Source of the DNA: Agapanthus africanus
Taxonomy: Eukaryota > Streptophyta > Magnoliopsida > Asparagales > Amaryllidaceae
NCBI GenBank assembly: GCA_030015575.1
Contig: CM057346.1
Location: forward strand, 116,851,899-116,915,898
Reading direction: 5' to 3'
DNA: 64,000 nucleotides
Of this stretch, positions 34,423-46,642 are shown piece by piece (positions within the stretch are counted from its first letter, which is position 1; each line of letters opens with the position of its first letter). A model generated the notes under the pieces. That model saw nothing but the letters and a program-made list of their open reading frames with translations. It was not told the DNA's origin and ran no database searches. The position numbers were made by a program, and so were the translations under genes.

Positions 34423-35250
34423 GTGGTATCAGAGACTAACTAAACATAAACTAGCTAGGTAGTAGAGTGTATCGAAGTTCGAATCAAAAAATCGAAAAAC
34501 CGAGTTTTCAAAACCCTTAGTTTCTGTTAAATTTTTTTCTGTTCAAAATAAAATTTGTTATACTCCAAAAATCATCTCAGGGTTTTGTGAAGAAAGCCAC
34601 CAAAAACGATCCAAAGATTCGACCAAAGAGCCGCGGTTCCGCAGCAATAGCAAGCTATTGCCGCGCAACCGCGGCCATCTTGGCTCTTCTCTGGGTCGAT
34701 TTTAGTGCAGTGTATTTCTGGCTTGGTTTTAGGATTTTTAAGATGGTTTATATGTGCCCAGATTTTCCAGAATAAAAATTTGTTTTTGGGGGCCTATAAA
34801 TCCGTATTTTTTTCCGAACTTCAATACATTTTGACTAAAAGGTTATATCTGTGATGTTTATATGTATTGAACGTCGGCTAATCGCTATATGTCGATTAGT
34901 CGGGGTTATACATATCTGTGATCTGTGATTGATGATGGTATGTGTATATGAATGGGTTGGATTGTCGCGGATGAATAGCCGCGGTGGATGTGAGATGAGT
35001 GTTGCTTTTTCTTTCATTCATTGCAACATGTAAATTGATGTAATATTATTATTTGTTTGGCCGCACAACCGGGTCGGGGTTGTAGCCATCATTGTATAAT
35101 TCTTTTACTGTTTTTGCTCCTAGGATAGACCCATGGAGGGGTGCACAAACTACCGGGTATCTCGAAGTGCCGAGTGGCCTACTCACGGTGGTGAGGGAGG
35201 TTGCTTCGCTTCGGGTACTTGGCGGGTAGTTTGCCGCACCCGTAGGGGTC
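34423..35250 (+). other. Leader of element A, first part
   Basis: Non-coding. It contains the primer-binding site TGGTATCAGAG (34424-34434) and the hairpin at 34630-34675. A block near 35095-35250 resembles C's leader near 5210-5470. It is interrupted at 35251 by B, whose target duplication GGGTC is at 35246-35250. It resumes at 45395. Confidence 0.88.
34630..34675 (+). other. Conserved GC-rich leader hairpin (A copy)
   Basis: Arms of 21 nt (34630-34650 and 34655-34675) pair at 19 of 21 positions around the loop CAAG; the 5' arm opens GCCGCGGTTCCGC. It starts 206 nt after the PBS. This is the best-preserved copy and lies within the predicted leader intron. Confidence 0.8.
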
Positions 35251-36979
35251 TGTTGGAGATAGTGCCCTCAGAGTCAATTATTGAGTCACAGGCACGTGAT
35301 TGCAATGATTGAGGGGAGGACCTATCCCGGTAGGACAGTCTTACTCGAGATGATAGTATGCTATCTGGTTTATCTTTATCATCGTGTACTGCTTTAGGTG
35401 ACCTTACGAGTCGCTATTACACGTTGATAAAGCCCCTAGGATTCTTGCTTGACTTCCAGCAGTATGAGGGCGATCATATAAGTGGGAGCTGGGGTCTACA
35501 AGCATATCCTTAAAAGGTCCCTAGTCGTGGGAGAATCGAGACAGGGCATCGTTTCTCCAGAGTAGACTAGTGTATACAGTCGAGACCCCGACGAGGGGCG
35601 GTGGCCGGTCTCACAAGCCACTGGTGTCAGTTGGTTCACCTAAGATGTATACAGGTGCTCATTGGGTTATGAGTACACCGGACAGGACTCGCCGGGAACC
35701 TGCTAGTTGGGCATATACCAGACGTCAGATAGCAGTTCCCTGGTGACATGTGTACAGGTTAGTTCATCGACCTGAGACCGTCATTTGTCTCGTGTGAGTT
35801 CCCACTGTGCTTTGATTACTACCCTACCACGGCTCAAAGGAGTCGTGCAAACAGGTTTTAGTTGGGTACAGTCCCGAGCCACATGGAGGCAGTGAGCGGA
35901 TCTGCAGGGGTTCGTCTCTCCCGGTATTGGGGGTGAGGTCGTGCTGTGTCTAGGAGAGCCAGAACATGAAAAGTCCTTGGCCAAGGCAGGAGATTTGCTG
36001 GTAGGTATTCCAGTAGTATCTCAGGGTGTTCTGGGCTACACTCCGACACGACTTGTACCGCTTTTGGGGGTCTGACTTTTACCAACCCCCTAGGCCCGCC
36101 ATGCGATGCTCATAGACGAACGGACCGGACTGTACGGATATTGTCACTGACAGGCTCAGTAGGGTGTCAGGATGAGTTCGCTCATCGACGTCCCTTTTGG
36201 TCAATACCTGGTGGCCCGTCACGTATTGGCTTATACCTCTGACGTGCTAGTGGTTAAATCCACAGCCACAGTATTGACGAGTCTTTAGAGTCCACCACAC
36301 AGACAGTTACTCAAGTTTCGGGCGAAACGCTGTAGAGGCCGTATGGAGATATGGCAGGGTTCGATCAGATACGTGTGGTATTGCACGGATCGTGATCGGA
36401 CGGTTTTTACTAGCCGGCTTTGGCTTAAGCCGGATACTAGTATTAGATAGTGTAGTTTTGTCTCTTTGCATTTGTGTTCAGCGGGAATACAAATGCGGGC
36501 ATGTATTTGCAGTAGTGGGGTTTTCCTGTAATTCTTTACGGGATCGTTTTTTCTGGGGTTGCCAGTTTGCATTCCGTTCCGGCCGGTTTTCTCTTTTTCC
36601 TTCCCGGTCGGACTTTTCGTTGGAGGGTGTTAATTGCAAGTTTGCAATTAACATTTTGATGAGGGGTTTCATGCATAAATGTGGCTTCCTCATCATGAGA
36701 TTCCATTTGAATCCATCACTTGATTTATGAGATGAGATACTTGGATGGGTATTGATTTGGATATGGATTAGAATTTGGTGTGACCTTCTTCTAATTGTTT
36801 ATTCCTTTTTCCCCACTTGGTAATTTCCTTCATTCTCCTTTTAGTTGGGCCGGCCACTGTTTAGGATAGGAGTGGGGCCGGCCACTTGAGTGAGGGAGTG
36901 AGATAATTGTGTGTGTGCTGGTGTTTTGATTTGGATGAGGGATTATTTTTATACATGGTTTTAATTAATGGACTTGGCA

Positions 36980-36987
36980 TATAAATA
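36980..36987 (+). promoter_or_regulatory. TATA box of B LTR
   Basis: TATAAATA in GGCATATAAATATACACC, about 545 bp before the LTR end. Transcription would start near 37010, giving an exon of about 360 nt up to the donor at 37368. The copy in the 3' LTR is at 44842-44849. Confidence 0.65.
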
Positions 36988-37367
36988 TACACCATTTTTT
37001 CCAGTGAGATAAAGAGAGAGAGCTTGCCTTTTTAATTTCGAGTGAGCACACTTTTCTTTTGGCCGAGCTCATTATTTTCCATGGATGCTCCATTTTCTTC
37101 CTTGCAAGCATCCATGAAATTCTAGTGTGAAAATTCCTCCGACATGGCAACCTCTTAAAACCCCAAGAGACAACCTTCTACACTATTTCTACAGCATTCC
37201 TTGGACGCGTCGGCTAGCCAACTTCGCGCCCGAGTTGCCTCGGTCAAGAGGCGGGAGCCCGTAAAACATTCCGGCTACGTGGTGCCCCTTTCCGACGAGC
37301 GAGGAAGTGACGGAGATTCCGCAGGAGATCGGAGCGGAGACGAAGACCGAAGGACACGGATCGTTTG

Positions 37368-37373
37368 GTATAG
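37368..37373 (+). promoter_or_regulatory. Candidate 5' splice donor in B U5
   Basis: TTTG|GTATAG, 159 nt before the LTR end. It is weaker than A's but at the same place. The matching acceptor in B has lost its AG (39822-39824). Confidence 0.4.
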
Positions 37374-37738
37374 CATCTCTACTCTTTTCTTTTTGCTAGC
37401 TAGCTAGGTTAATGGCCCGATCCGGGTAAAAAGTCCGCGGTGGTGCCGTTTTGCAAAGTTCGCAAAGTTTTTGTTTTCCGCGTTTCCGGCGTCGGATCGA
37501 CGGCCGGGGCGCCCCCGCGGGATTACAATGGTATCAGAGACACGCCATTAACCTTGCCTAGCTTGCTCTAGCGCGTTTAGAACCCGATCGAACAAAATCC
37601 CCAAAAACCGTATTTTGTGCACATGTGTTCTCTGTTGAAATTTTTTGAGCTCCTAAAATTTTTCAGGTTGTTTCAGAGGCATGTACAAGCAATTATAAGA
37701 AATCTGGGAAAATACGATCCACTCATTCCATACTTAGA

Positions 37739-37783
37739 CCGCGGAAGCGCGGCCAAAACCCAGGTGTGGCCGCGCTTGCGCGG
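37739..37783 (+). other. Conserved GC-rich leader hairpin (B copy)
   Basis: Arms 37739-37755 and 37767-37783 pair at 16 of 17 positions around an 11-nt loop. The 5' arm is CCGCGGAAGCGCGGCCA. It starts 210 nt after the PBS, as in A and C. Confidence 0.78.
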
Positions 37784-38948
37784 CGGAAATAGGGAATTGT
37801 GGCACCATATTTTCCCAGTAAGCTTATCAGTTGGAAATAGGGCTTTTGGGATATTTTATTTGGGCCCAGTTTTTCTGTAAGTGCTACAGTAGTATTTGGG
37901 GCCCACTTTGATAAATTTGTTCGGTCGGATATTTTAAACATGCCAGTTCACAGTTTTTACATTATATCTGCGACCGTGAATGTCACTAGATCGGTAAATC
38001 CCGTCTAACTGCTATAGCCCGGTTAGACGGATTTGCGAACGTGACTTTCACGTTGATGCTCTGTGATTGTACTGTGTTGTTGCGGATCGGTCGTGGGGGA
38101 TAGCCTGGTTGCAGTGGTAGTACAGTTTTGTTTTATATGTACATTTGATATTGCGGGGCGAGCGTCCGACATGTGGACTGCCGTCACTGCCTGTTTGTAT
38201 TATTATTTTGGGGCACGACCTGGTTGCGGTCGATGTACCCGTTGTATGTATATTTTACTTTCTGTACTAGGATTACCCCGCGGAGGGGTGCACGGATAGC
38301 CGGGTTCTAGAGGGCAACAAGCCCGCATCTCATGGCATTGAGACGGAGGGGGCTTCACTCTAGGATTGGCGGGCTATTCGCCGCACTCGTAGGGGGTATA
38401 GGGTTGACCCAGGAGGGGTGCCCAAGTTACCGGATTCCGTGAAGTGCTGGGTGGTCCATTCACGTCGCTGAAGGGGGCTGCCTCGCTTCAGGTTTTGGCG
38501 GGTGACTTGCCGCGCCCGTAGGGGTCTAGGATTTTCATTGCACAGGCTATCCACACGACCAGGGGAACGTCGGGTTTCAGCGGCTCTGTGAAACCTGGGG
38601 ATCCCAGATATCTGTATTGATCTGTGTTGCTGTACTTTTCTGTGCTGCATTGTTTATCGCGCCTTAAGCGAAAATTATATATTATATATATATTAGTAGA
38701 TGTTGTATATGTTTTTCATCCGCGCTAGTCCAGTCCCCGCTCTGTCGTTAGTTAGCTAACCTAACGGGTGATGACGGGACCCAGTGGCGAATGCGGATGG
38801 CATATACGTACGTCAGTATATTTTCGTTCTTTATTGGTGTGATCAATTGATGGGACTGCGTTGATTCGGATCAATGCAAGTTAAACAAACCTAATTTGAT
38901 GTTGTTGGAACATTTTTCAAAAAGCTGTTATTGCAAGGGCGTTCTCTT

Positions 38949-39185
38949 TTGTTTTGCATCGTGGTATTCAGTTGGAATATCCTGCTCCTCAGTCGACGAG
39001 GCAAGGGCCGAGATCCCTTCACCGGGAGTGACCCCTTGGACAAAAGTTTACGTCAGGGCATTAACTTCACTATAACCGATTACTTTTGCTTTGCATCGTG
39101 GTATTCATTTGGAATATCCTGCACCTCATTCTACGGGGAAAGAGCCGAGATCCTTTCACCGGGAGTGACCTCTTTAGCAAAGGTT
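38949..39185 (+). repeat. Leader direct repeat of B, 137-bp unit, two copies
   Basis: Copies start at 38949 and 39086, each with GGAATATCCTGC and then TTCACCGGGAGTGACC. It is the same unit as in C and D. Confidence 0.8.
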
Positions 39186-39828
39186 GTCGTCACTATATTT
39201 TTATAAAGCTATCAGTTCCTTCAACGATATCAAGTTCATTACGTTAAAGGTTTTCGCCAGAAACCATTCGTAGCCCTCCGTCATTTCAGTTAAATATTCG
39301 GTAGTATTCAAGCTATGTATTTTGACCTCACGCCAAGGCATAGTGTTTGGTAGCTGCCGGGTATTTATCTGTTGCATAGATAGATGCGTTGGTTTGGGAC
39401 AGTCGTACTACTATTTTGGCCTACGTCAAGGGTATGTACGGGTGGATTCAAATTAACCAGGATAATGACGGGTAGAACTTGACATGTGACTTATGATATT
39501 TTGACCTCACGCCAAGGTCATAAGAGCATGGGGCAAAAATCCACATCGGGAGTTTCAAAAGTACTGAAACTTGCCAGATATGCGCATACCTTCTGGAGTG
39601 TGATAACGTGAGCGGATTCCGTCACGTTATCATGCGATGAGAGTTGGATCCTGATTCCCACTGATGAGTTGGTTTACTCCTCGGGTTATCCCGGCTAATT
39701 CTTCTTTCAGGTTTGGGGAAGAATTTGACGTTACAGTGGGAGGTTTCCAGATTAGATAAAGTGACAACCATTCTGATCTAGGTTAGAGTGCACGCTGAGT
39801 GTTTCTTTTCTCTCTCTCTGGCTGCGAC

Positions 39829-42800
39829 CATTGACCCGACCCTAGACTATGACTCAGTGACCAAGTTGACCGAACCTTCTTAACACTGGCTTTTGGATTG
39901 TCAGAGTTGCAGACCTTTTTGCCACTCCTACTTTTACCCTTTTCTCCGGGACACCCCGTATTACTACGAACGTCCACTTCCATTGGACAAAACCATCGTA
40001 TGGTTATATACGAACTCGAAGGACTTCGAGGATGGTTTCCGGTTCTGGAGAAAACGAATAGGATTATTCAGTTGTCTTTTCCTTCTACCTTCTCTCAGGT
40101 TGCGAGTACTCCTTGGTTTAGGAGATAGTACACCTATTACGCAAATTGGAAAGTCTTCTTCCAAACCTTAGGCTGGTGCCGAACGGTGGGGAATGAAGAA
40201 GCCAATTAGCCTGAACGGTGTACAGAAGGTATTAAGTTCAGACAAAGCAAGGGATTAGTAAGAGGGCAAAGTAAATTGCGACTGCTATTCACGACCAAAC
40301 CATGTACTTCTTTGTCAATCCTAAATCACCTATGAATTAAGTACATTCGGTTGTCTTTTATCCTCACCTTCTCTCGCATTGCGAGTGCTCCTCGGATTAG
40401 GACAGTACACCCATTATGCTTTTTGGATAGTCTTCTTCCAAACCATAGGCTGGTGCCGAACGGTAGGGAAGGAAGAAAACCATTTGGCCTAAAGGGTGTA
40501 CAGAAGGTAATGACTAAAGACATATAAAGGGATTTGGAAAGGTGGCAAAGAATTATACAGTTATAGTTGTGAATCTGGATAATGGAAGAGGCATTACTAA
40601 GAATACCAGGATACCCCATCGAAACATTTCAATGTTTCAGTTTCACTGTGTACAGTTAAAAGAAAACTGATTTCCAAATTAGACACTTGCTCCAGGGTAT
40701 GTATTTACCAGGTATGGTTCTCACATCTGTATGGTTTTACAGATGATGAGTGGGAGTAAGTTATTGGGAATTAGGTGATCATCCTCATTATATCGGGATT
40801 CGTTGTAATTGGTGATATTTGAGGAAGTCACCTGGGTTGTTTGCCGGTCGGCAAATATTTGGTTTTGAATATCCGTTGTTGTGCACCAATTTCAAATTGA
40901 TATATCTGTACGTCTATTTTTATAGAGTGAGACATACCTTTTTGAAATTATGTCTATGACATTTACCTATACCAGTGGATGGTTAGGTAAGGAGCATTGA
41001 ACAACGGTGTAATTCTTCTTAACCATAAGTACAGTTTTCAACCTACGACACACAGTGAATAAGTCACCTGACTCAGGGGACTTATACAGAGTATTGTATA
41101 TTGTCCAGTGTCCATTAGGACAGAGGGGTAGGTACTCGTACTATATTCGGTTTACTTATGACTTCTCTAGTTCTTAGACAAGTGTTTCGTAGAAACACAA
41201 GGTCCAAGTTTTGAGAAGTTATGGGTATATGAATAAAGTAGAGAACCAGGTATTGCAAGTATCGGGATTCTTCAAGGTGATCGAAGATGTAGATACTTGT
41301 GAATGGTATTCAGTTGGTAGTAATGATTAAGAGAACTAGCTTCTTTTTCAGGTTACTCATAATTGGAAGTACTCCTAAGTTGAGTAACGCTGATCGGCCT
41401 CTCTTCCATTTAGTTGACATGCACTGGAGACAGCTGCATGATTTGAATCTGGTTCAATTAAATCAGTGCCTCTGTTTCTTGGATATAGAACAGTTCATAT
41501 CTTGACATTGTTAAGATACGGGGAGTTGTCTGGCTTATGCTTAAAACCAGACTCTAGACAACTCAAGGCACGTTTCAGTAATGGCTGTTTGTGGGTTGAC
41601 CCGGGCTATGACGAGGGTTGACTTTCTACCATCTGGAAGATCAATAGTGATATTGTTCTTGACTCGCCACAGTTTTATTAAAAGTGGATTTTTTCAGAAA
41701 ACAGAAGTGGGAGTATGGTAGAACTGGAAGTGATTCCAGAACCGCAAACGATTACTGAAGATTTGATAAGAACCTAAAGATTCAATCTGGTTTGACATTC
41801 CATTGGCCACTCCGCAGATATGGAGGGTAACCTCAGGCACTCAAGAGGTACTTCGGTATGCTCAAGGACGGTGGCAGGGAGGTTCTTGTTTACCCAGACT
41901 TGCCATTGCTGTTGTTCCAGGCTGCGAGACCCGGCGGGAGGATGAGTATAGCGTCGTTCTAAACTTGCTTTAGAAGCGTACGTGTATATGACTCTGCCAG
42001 AGGGTTGTCGTAGTCAGTGGGAGCAGCGGAAGCATTGGTGGATATCAGGCTTATGTCTATTTATAGACTTAAGCAGATATAGCGGAGATAGATCATCTAT
42101 TTCTGATGTGACAGTCAGAGGTTTGACTTCATCAGAATAGGGGATGGATCTGTTGAGAAGGTAGTAGGGTGTGATGTCCTGGTATTTGATGACATACACA
42201 GAGTAGGAAGTGATATTCCTATACTACGATCGGTTATACCTTGGTCGTCACACAGTGGTTTCTCTACATAGGATTTGGATATTATATCAGACATTCTGGT
42301 TACTAGATCTATAGATTTAGATCTAGATTTGGGTGGTTTCCCAATCTGGGTACTTTGACCGCATTCTATGAGTATTTAGAATGGACGACTCCTGGCACGG
42401 TAGTGTACCTGCAGGTAATGGAGTCACCCTCTCTAAAGGTGTCTTACAGACTAAAGGGGAGAGGGACACGCATGATTGACAGATCACTTGCTTAGGCAAC
42501 TGAGTCAATCATGAGATGTCAAGTACCACACCAGATGTTGTTCTTGCAGTAGGTGCAATAAGTTGATATTAATCCAATCCTGGAGAAACAGTCGGAAGCA
42601 GTTTTAGAACATAAGTGGATGTTCTAGGGATATGATAACGGTAGTCTTCTTCGGTAGACAGTTATCATTCCAGGCTTCCAAGGTGACATGGATGGCAGAG
42701 TGGCTGTCAGAGTTATAGTTTTCCCTCTAACGAGGGGCAGTATTTTGGACAGGTGGTCCAGGTGGAAACTGAGGGAAGGCATGGCGCAGGACACTGATTA

Positions 42801-43112
42801 AGTTCAGTTGTCGATACAGTCTAAGAAGTTTGGATTTGGAGTTCATTTATGAGCTAAGTCCCATCAGACATCCAGACATTCTAAGACAGGTATTGCTCAT
42901 TTCGGGAGATAGTTTTCTCTGCGAACATGGGATATAGAGAGACATAGAAAGAAACATCAAAGCGGATCCACTCACTGAGGCTATTCCTCGAACGCAATAG
43001 TTTCGCAAACGAGCTTTGTGAGACTGACTAGTAGAGGAGTTGGGTGTTCGGTATCACACGGGCTGTGAGTATGCGACATCGCAATAATTAGCCTCGAGTG
43101 CAAGTGGGAGAT
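39829..43112 (+). pseudogene. Decayed Copia gag-pol remnant of B
   Basis: About 3.3 kb aligning with C's remnant and with A's gag-pol in blocks. Near 40985-41010 CATTGAACAACGGT matches A's sequence after the protease. Near 41705-41760 it matches the linker after integrase. Near 42170-42240 it matches the YVDD region, with GTATTTGATGACATAC frameshifted. B keeps about 200 bp (40840-41030) and about 90 bp (42983-43075) that C lacks. It ends with GTGCAAGTGGGAGAT, the polypurine tract. Confidence 0.78.
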
Positions 43113-45389
43113 TGTTGGAGATAGTGCCCTCAGAGTCAATTATTGAGTCACAGGCACGTGATTGCAATGATTGAGGGGAGGACCTATCCCGGTAGGACAG
43201 TCTTACTCGAGATGATAGTATGCTATCTGGTTTATCTTTATCATCGTGTACTGCTTTAGGTGACCTTACGAGTCGCTATTACACGTTGATAAAGCCCTTA
43301 GGATTCTTGCTTGACTTCCAGCAGTATGAGGGCGATCATATAAGTGGGAGCTGGGGTCTACAAGCATATCCTTAAAAGGTCCCTAGTCGTGGGAGAATCG
43401 AGACAGGGCATCGTTTCTCCAGAGTAGACTAGTGTATACAGTCGAGACCCCGACGAGGGGCGGTGGCCGGTCTCACAAGCCACTGGTGTCAGTTGGTTCA
43501 CCTAAGATGTATACAGGTGCTCATTGGGTTATGAGTACACCGGACAGGACTCGCCGGGAACCTGCTAGTTGGGCATATACCAGACGTCAGATAGCAGTTC
43601 CCTGGTGACATGTGTACAGGTTAGTTCATCGACCTGAGACCGTCATTTGTCTCGTGTGAGTTCCCACTGTGCTTTGATTACTACCCTACCACGGCTCAAA
43701 GGAGTCGTGCAAACAGGTTTTAGTTGGGTACAGTCCCGAGCCACATGGAGGCAGTGAGCGGATCTGCAGGGGTTCGTCTCTCCCGGTATTGGGGGTGAGG
43801 TCGTGCTGTGTCTAGGAGAGCCAGAACATGAAAAGTCCTTGGCCAAGGCAGGAGATTTGCTGGTAGGTATTCCAGTAGTATCTCAGGGTGTTCTGGGCTA
43901 CACTCCGACACGACTTGTACCGCTTTTGGGGGTCTGACTTTTACCAACCCCCTAGGCCCGCCATGCGATGCTCATAGACGAACGGACCGGACTGTACGGA
44001 TATTGTCACTGACAGGCTCAGTAGGGTGTCAGGATGAGTTCGCTCATCGACGTCCCTTTTGGTCAATACCTGGTGGCCCGTCACGTATTGGCTTATACCT
44101 CTGACGTGCTAGTGGTTAAATCCACAGCCACAGTATTGACGAGTCTTTAGAGTCCACCACACAGACAGTTACTCAAGTTTCGGGCGAAACGCTGTAGAGG
44201 CCGTATGGAGATATGGCAGGGTTCGATCAGATACGTGTGGTATTGCACGGATCGTGATCGGACGGTTTTTACTAGCCGGCTTTGGCTTAAGCCGGATACT
44301 AGTATTAGATAGTGTAGTTTTGTCTCTTTGCATTTGTGTTCAGCGGGAATACAAATGCGGGCATGTATTTGCAGTAGTGGGGTTTTCCTGTAATTCTTTA
44401 CGGGATCGTTTTTTCTGGGGTTGCCAGTTTGCATTCCGTTCCGGCCGGTTTTCTCTTTTTCCTTCCCGGTCGGACTTTTCGTTGGAGGGTGTTAATTGCA
44501 AGTTTGCAATTAACATTTTGATGAGGGGTTTCATGCATAAATGTGGCTTCCTCATCATGAGATTCCATTTGAATCCATCACTTGATTTATGAGATGAGAT
44601 ACTTGGATGGGTATTGATTTGGATATGGATTAGAATTTGGTGTGACCTTCTTCTAATTGTTTATTCCTTTTTCCCCACTTGGTAATTTCCTTCATTCTCC
44701 TTTTAGTTGGGCCGGCCACTGTTTAGGATAGGAGTGGGGCCGGCCACTTGAGTGAGGGAGTGAGATAATTGTGTGTGTGCTGGTGTTTTGATTTGGATGA
44801 GGGATTATTTTTATACATGGTTTTAATTAATGGACTTGGCATATAAATATACACCATTTTTTCCAGTGAGATAAAGAGAGAGAGCTTGCCTTTTTAATTT
44901 CGAGTGAGCACACTTTTCTTTTGGCCGAGCTCATTATTTTCCATGGATGCTCCATTTTCTTCCTTGCAAGCATCCATGAAATTCTAGTGTGAAAATTCCT
45001 CCGACATGGCAACCTCTTAAAACCCCAAGAGACAACCTTCTACACTATTTCTACAGCATTCCTTGGACGCGTCGGCTAGCCAACTTCGCGCCCGAGTTGC
45101 CTCGGTCAAGAGGCGGGAGCCCGTAAAACATTCCGGCTACGTGGTGCCCCTTTCCGACGAGCGAGGAAGTGACGGAGATTCCGCAGGAGATCGGAGCGGA
45201 GACGAAGACCGAAGGACACGGATCGTTTGGTATAGCATCTCTACTCTTTTCTTTTTGCTAGCTAGCTAGGTTAATGGCCCGATCCGGGTAAAAAGTCCGC
45301 GGTGGTGCCGTTTTGCAAAGTTCGCAAAGTTTTTGTTTTCCGCGTTTCCGGCGTCGGATCGACGGCCGGGGCGCCCCCGCGGGCTTACA
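43113..45389 (+). repeat. Element B 3' LTR
   Basis: 2277 bp, same length as the 5' LTR; I saw one difference near 43298 and one in the last 10 bp (CGGGCTTACA). All open frames here duplicate those in 35251-37527. Confidence 0.95.
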
Positions 45390-45394
45390 GGGTC

Positions 45395-46642
45395 TTGGGT
45401 GGGGTATTGGCTATTCACCGCGACCGTGTAATCCGCTTTTCGTTGCAGGCTCGAACGGATTGCGGATTCTTAGTATATCCAATGTATTCATCTGTGATCT
45501 GTAATGTCTATCATTGCTATATATTTATATATGATAACTATTTAGGCGTTGCTTATGTTTTACAGCCGCGCTAGCCCAGCCCCCACTCTGTCGTTAGTTA
45601 AGTAACCTAACGGGTGATGATGGGGCCCCGTGGCGAATGCGAATGGCATAAGCGTACGTCATATTTTGGTTTTTTTCTGCAATGGTAGGATTAAATGATG
45701 GGACGCATTAAAAGAACTAATGCAAGAAAATAAACCAAGTAAAAGTCGATTGGAACACTTTGAAAACCACTCGGTTCTTTTCAAAACTAAACTTTTAAAC
45801 GCGGAGCTTGAACCACTCCTTTTAAAAGCTATCTCGTTCCATCGATTATATCAAGTTCACTACGTTCACGGTTTCGCCAAAACCATCCGTAGCCCTCCAT
45901 CATTTCAATTAAATATTCGGTAGTATTCAAGCTATGTATTTTGACCTCACGCCAAGGCATAGTGATTGGTAGCTGCCGGATATTTATCTGTTGCATAGAT
46001 AGAATGCGTTGGTTTGAGACAGTCGTACTGCCATTTTGGCCTACGTCAAGGGTAGGTACGGGTGGGTTCAAATTAACCAGGATAATGATGGGAAGAACTT
46101 GACATGTGACTTATGACATTTGGACCTCACGCCAAAGTCATAAGAGCATGGGGCAAAAATCCACATCGGGAGTTTCATAAGTACTGAAACTTGCTAGCGC
46201 TGCATACCATTTGGAGTGTGATAATTCTGGTAGGATTCCTTCGGTTTTATCACGCGATGATATTTGGATCCCGATCCTACTGTGAGTATATGCTACTCCT
46301 CGGGAAAACTCTCACTTAACGATCAATGCTATAAACTTAGTAGGTGTCTAGAAAGGTGTTAGCGGGGCTACGCCCACAGGGAAAAGAGATTACTTAATTA
46401 AGGAACTTCGCGAAAGCGTTGGAAAACCTCCCACGAAGTACCGACACTGGCCTGGCTGAACGGTTAAGCAAGTATTGTACGGTGAGATTGATCCTGACTA
46501 ATCCTTTCTTTACGGTTTGAGAAGGGATTCGAGAGACAGTGGGAGCCATCCTGTTTAGACAAACTAAAAACCACTCTAAACTTGCAAGAGCATCATGCTA
46601 AAGTGTTTCTTTTCTCTCTCCTAATTGCAGCGACCATTCAAC
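45395..46642 (+). other. Leader of element A, second part
   Basis: Non-coding. It resumes after B and shares with B and C the block near 45565-45655 (GTCGTTAGTTAAGTAACC). It has no copy of the duplicated 137-bp unit. It ends in the acceptor and 12 nt of exon before the gag ATG. A 90-codon frame at 45302-45574 crosses the B/A junction and is not a gene. Confidence 0.85.
46607..46630 (+). promoter_or_regulatory. Candidate 3' splice acceptor before A gag
   Basis: TTTCTTTTCTCTCTC, then CTAATTGCAG|CGACC, with the gag ATG at 46643. The pyrimidine tract, a branch-like CTAAT and CAG are a strong plant acceptor. It is conserved in C (6774) and D (59910) and lost by one base in B. Confidence 0.6.

Larger units (their letters stand above)
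35251..37527 (+). repeat. Element B 5' LTR
   Basis: It runs from TGTTGGAGATAG to CGGGATTACA. It contains the U3 inverted repeat (36409-36442), TATAAATA at 36980, two GGCCGGCCAC motifs near 36850 and 36890, and donor-like TTTG|GTATAGC at 37368. A 68-codon frame at 37201-37407 spans the donor; its end (EDRRTRIV) is also readable in C's LTR. Confidence 0.95.
37528..39824 (+). other. Leader of element B
   Basis: Non-coding, 2.3 kb. It contains the primer-binding site TGGTATCAGAGAC (37529-37541), the hairpin (37739-37783), a block near 38150-38610 shared with C, a block near 38720-38810 shared with C and A, and the duplicated 137-bp unit. It ends in a pyrimidine tract homologous to A's acceptor, but with CTG in place of CAG. 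Confidence 0.85.
35251..45389 (+). mobile_element. Non-autonomous Copia-derived element B
   Basis: 10139 bp with target duplication GGGTC (35246-35250 and 45390-45394). Both LTRs are 2277 bp, and I found only about two differences. It has a primer-binding site and polypurine tract. The internal region (37528-43112) has no intact gag or pol. It is the most recent insertion in the window and must have used proteins supplied in trans. Confidence 0.95.

Noticed and set aside
36285-37407. Cluster of 60-112 codon frames, identical to those at 44147-45269
   Set aside because: They lie in the two near-identical LTRs of B and are explained by duplication; no conserved domain is visible.
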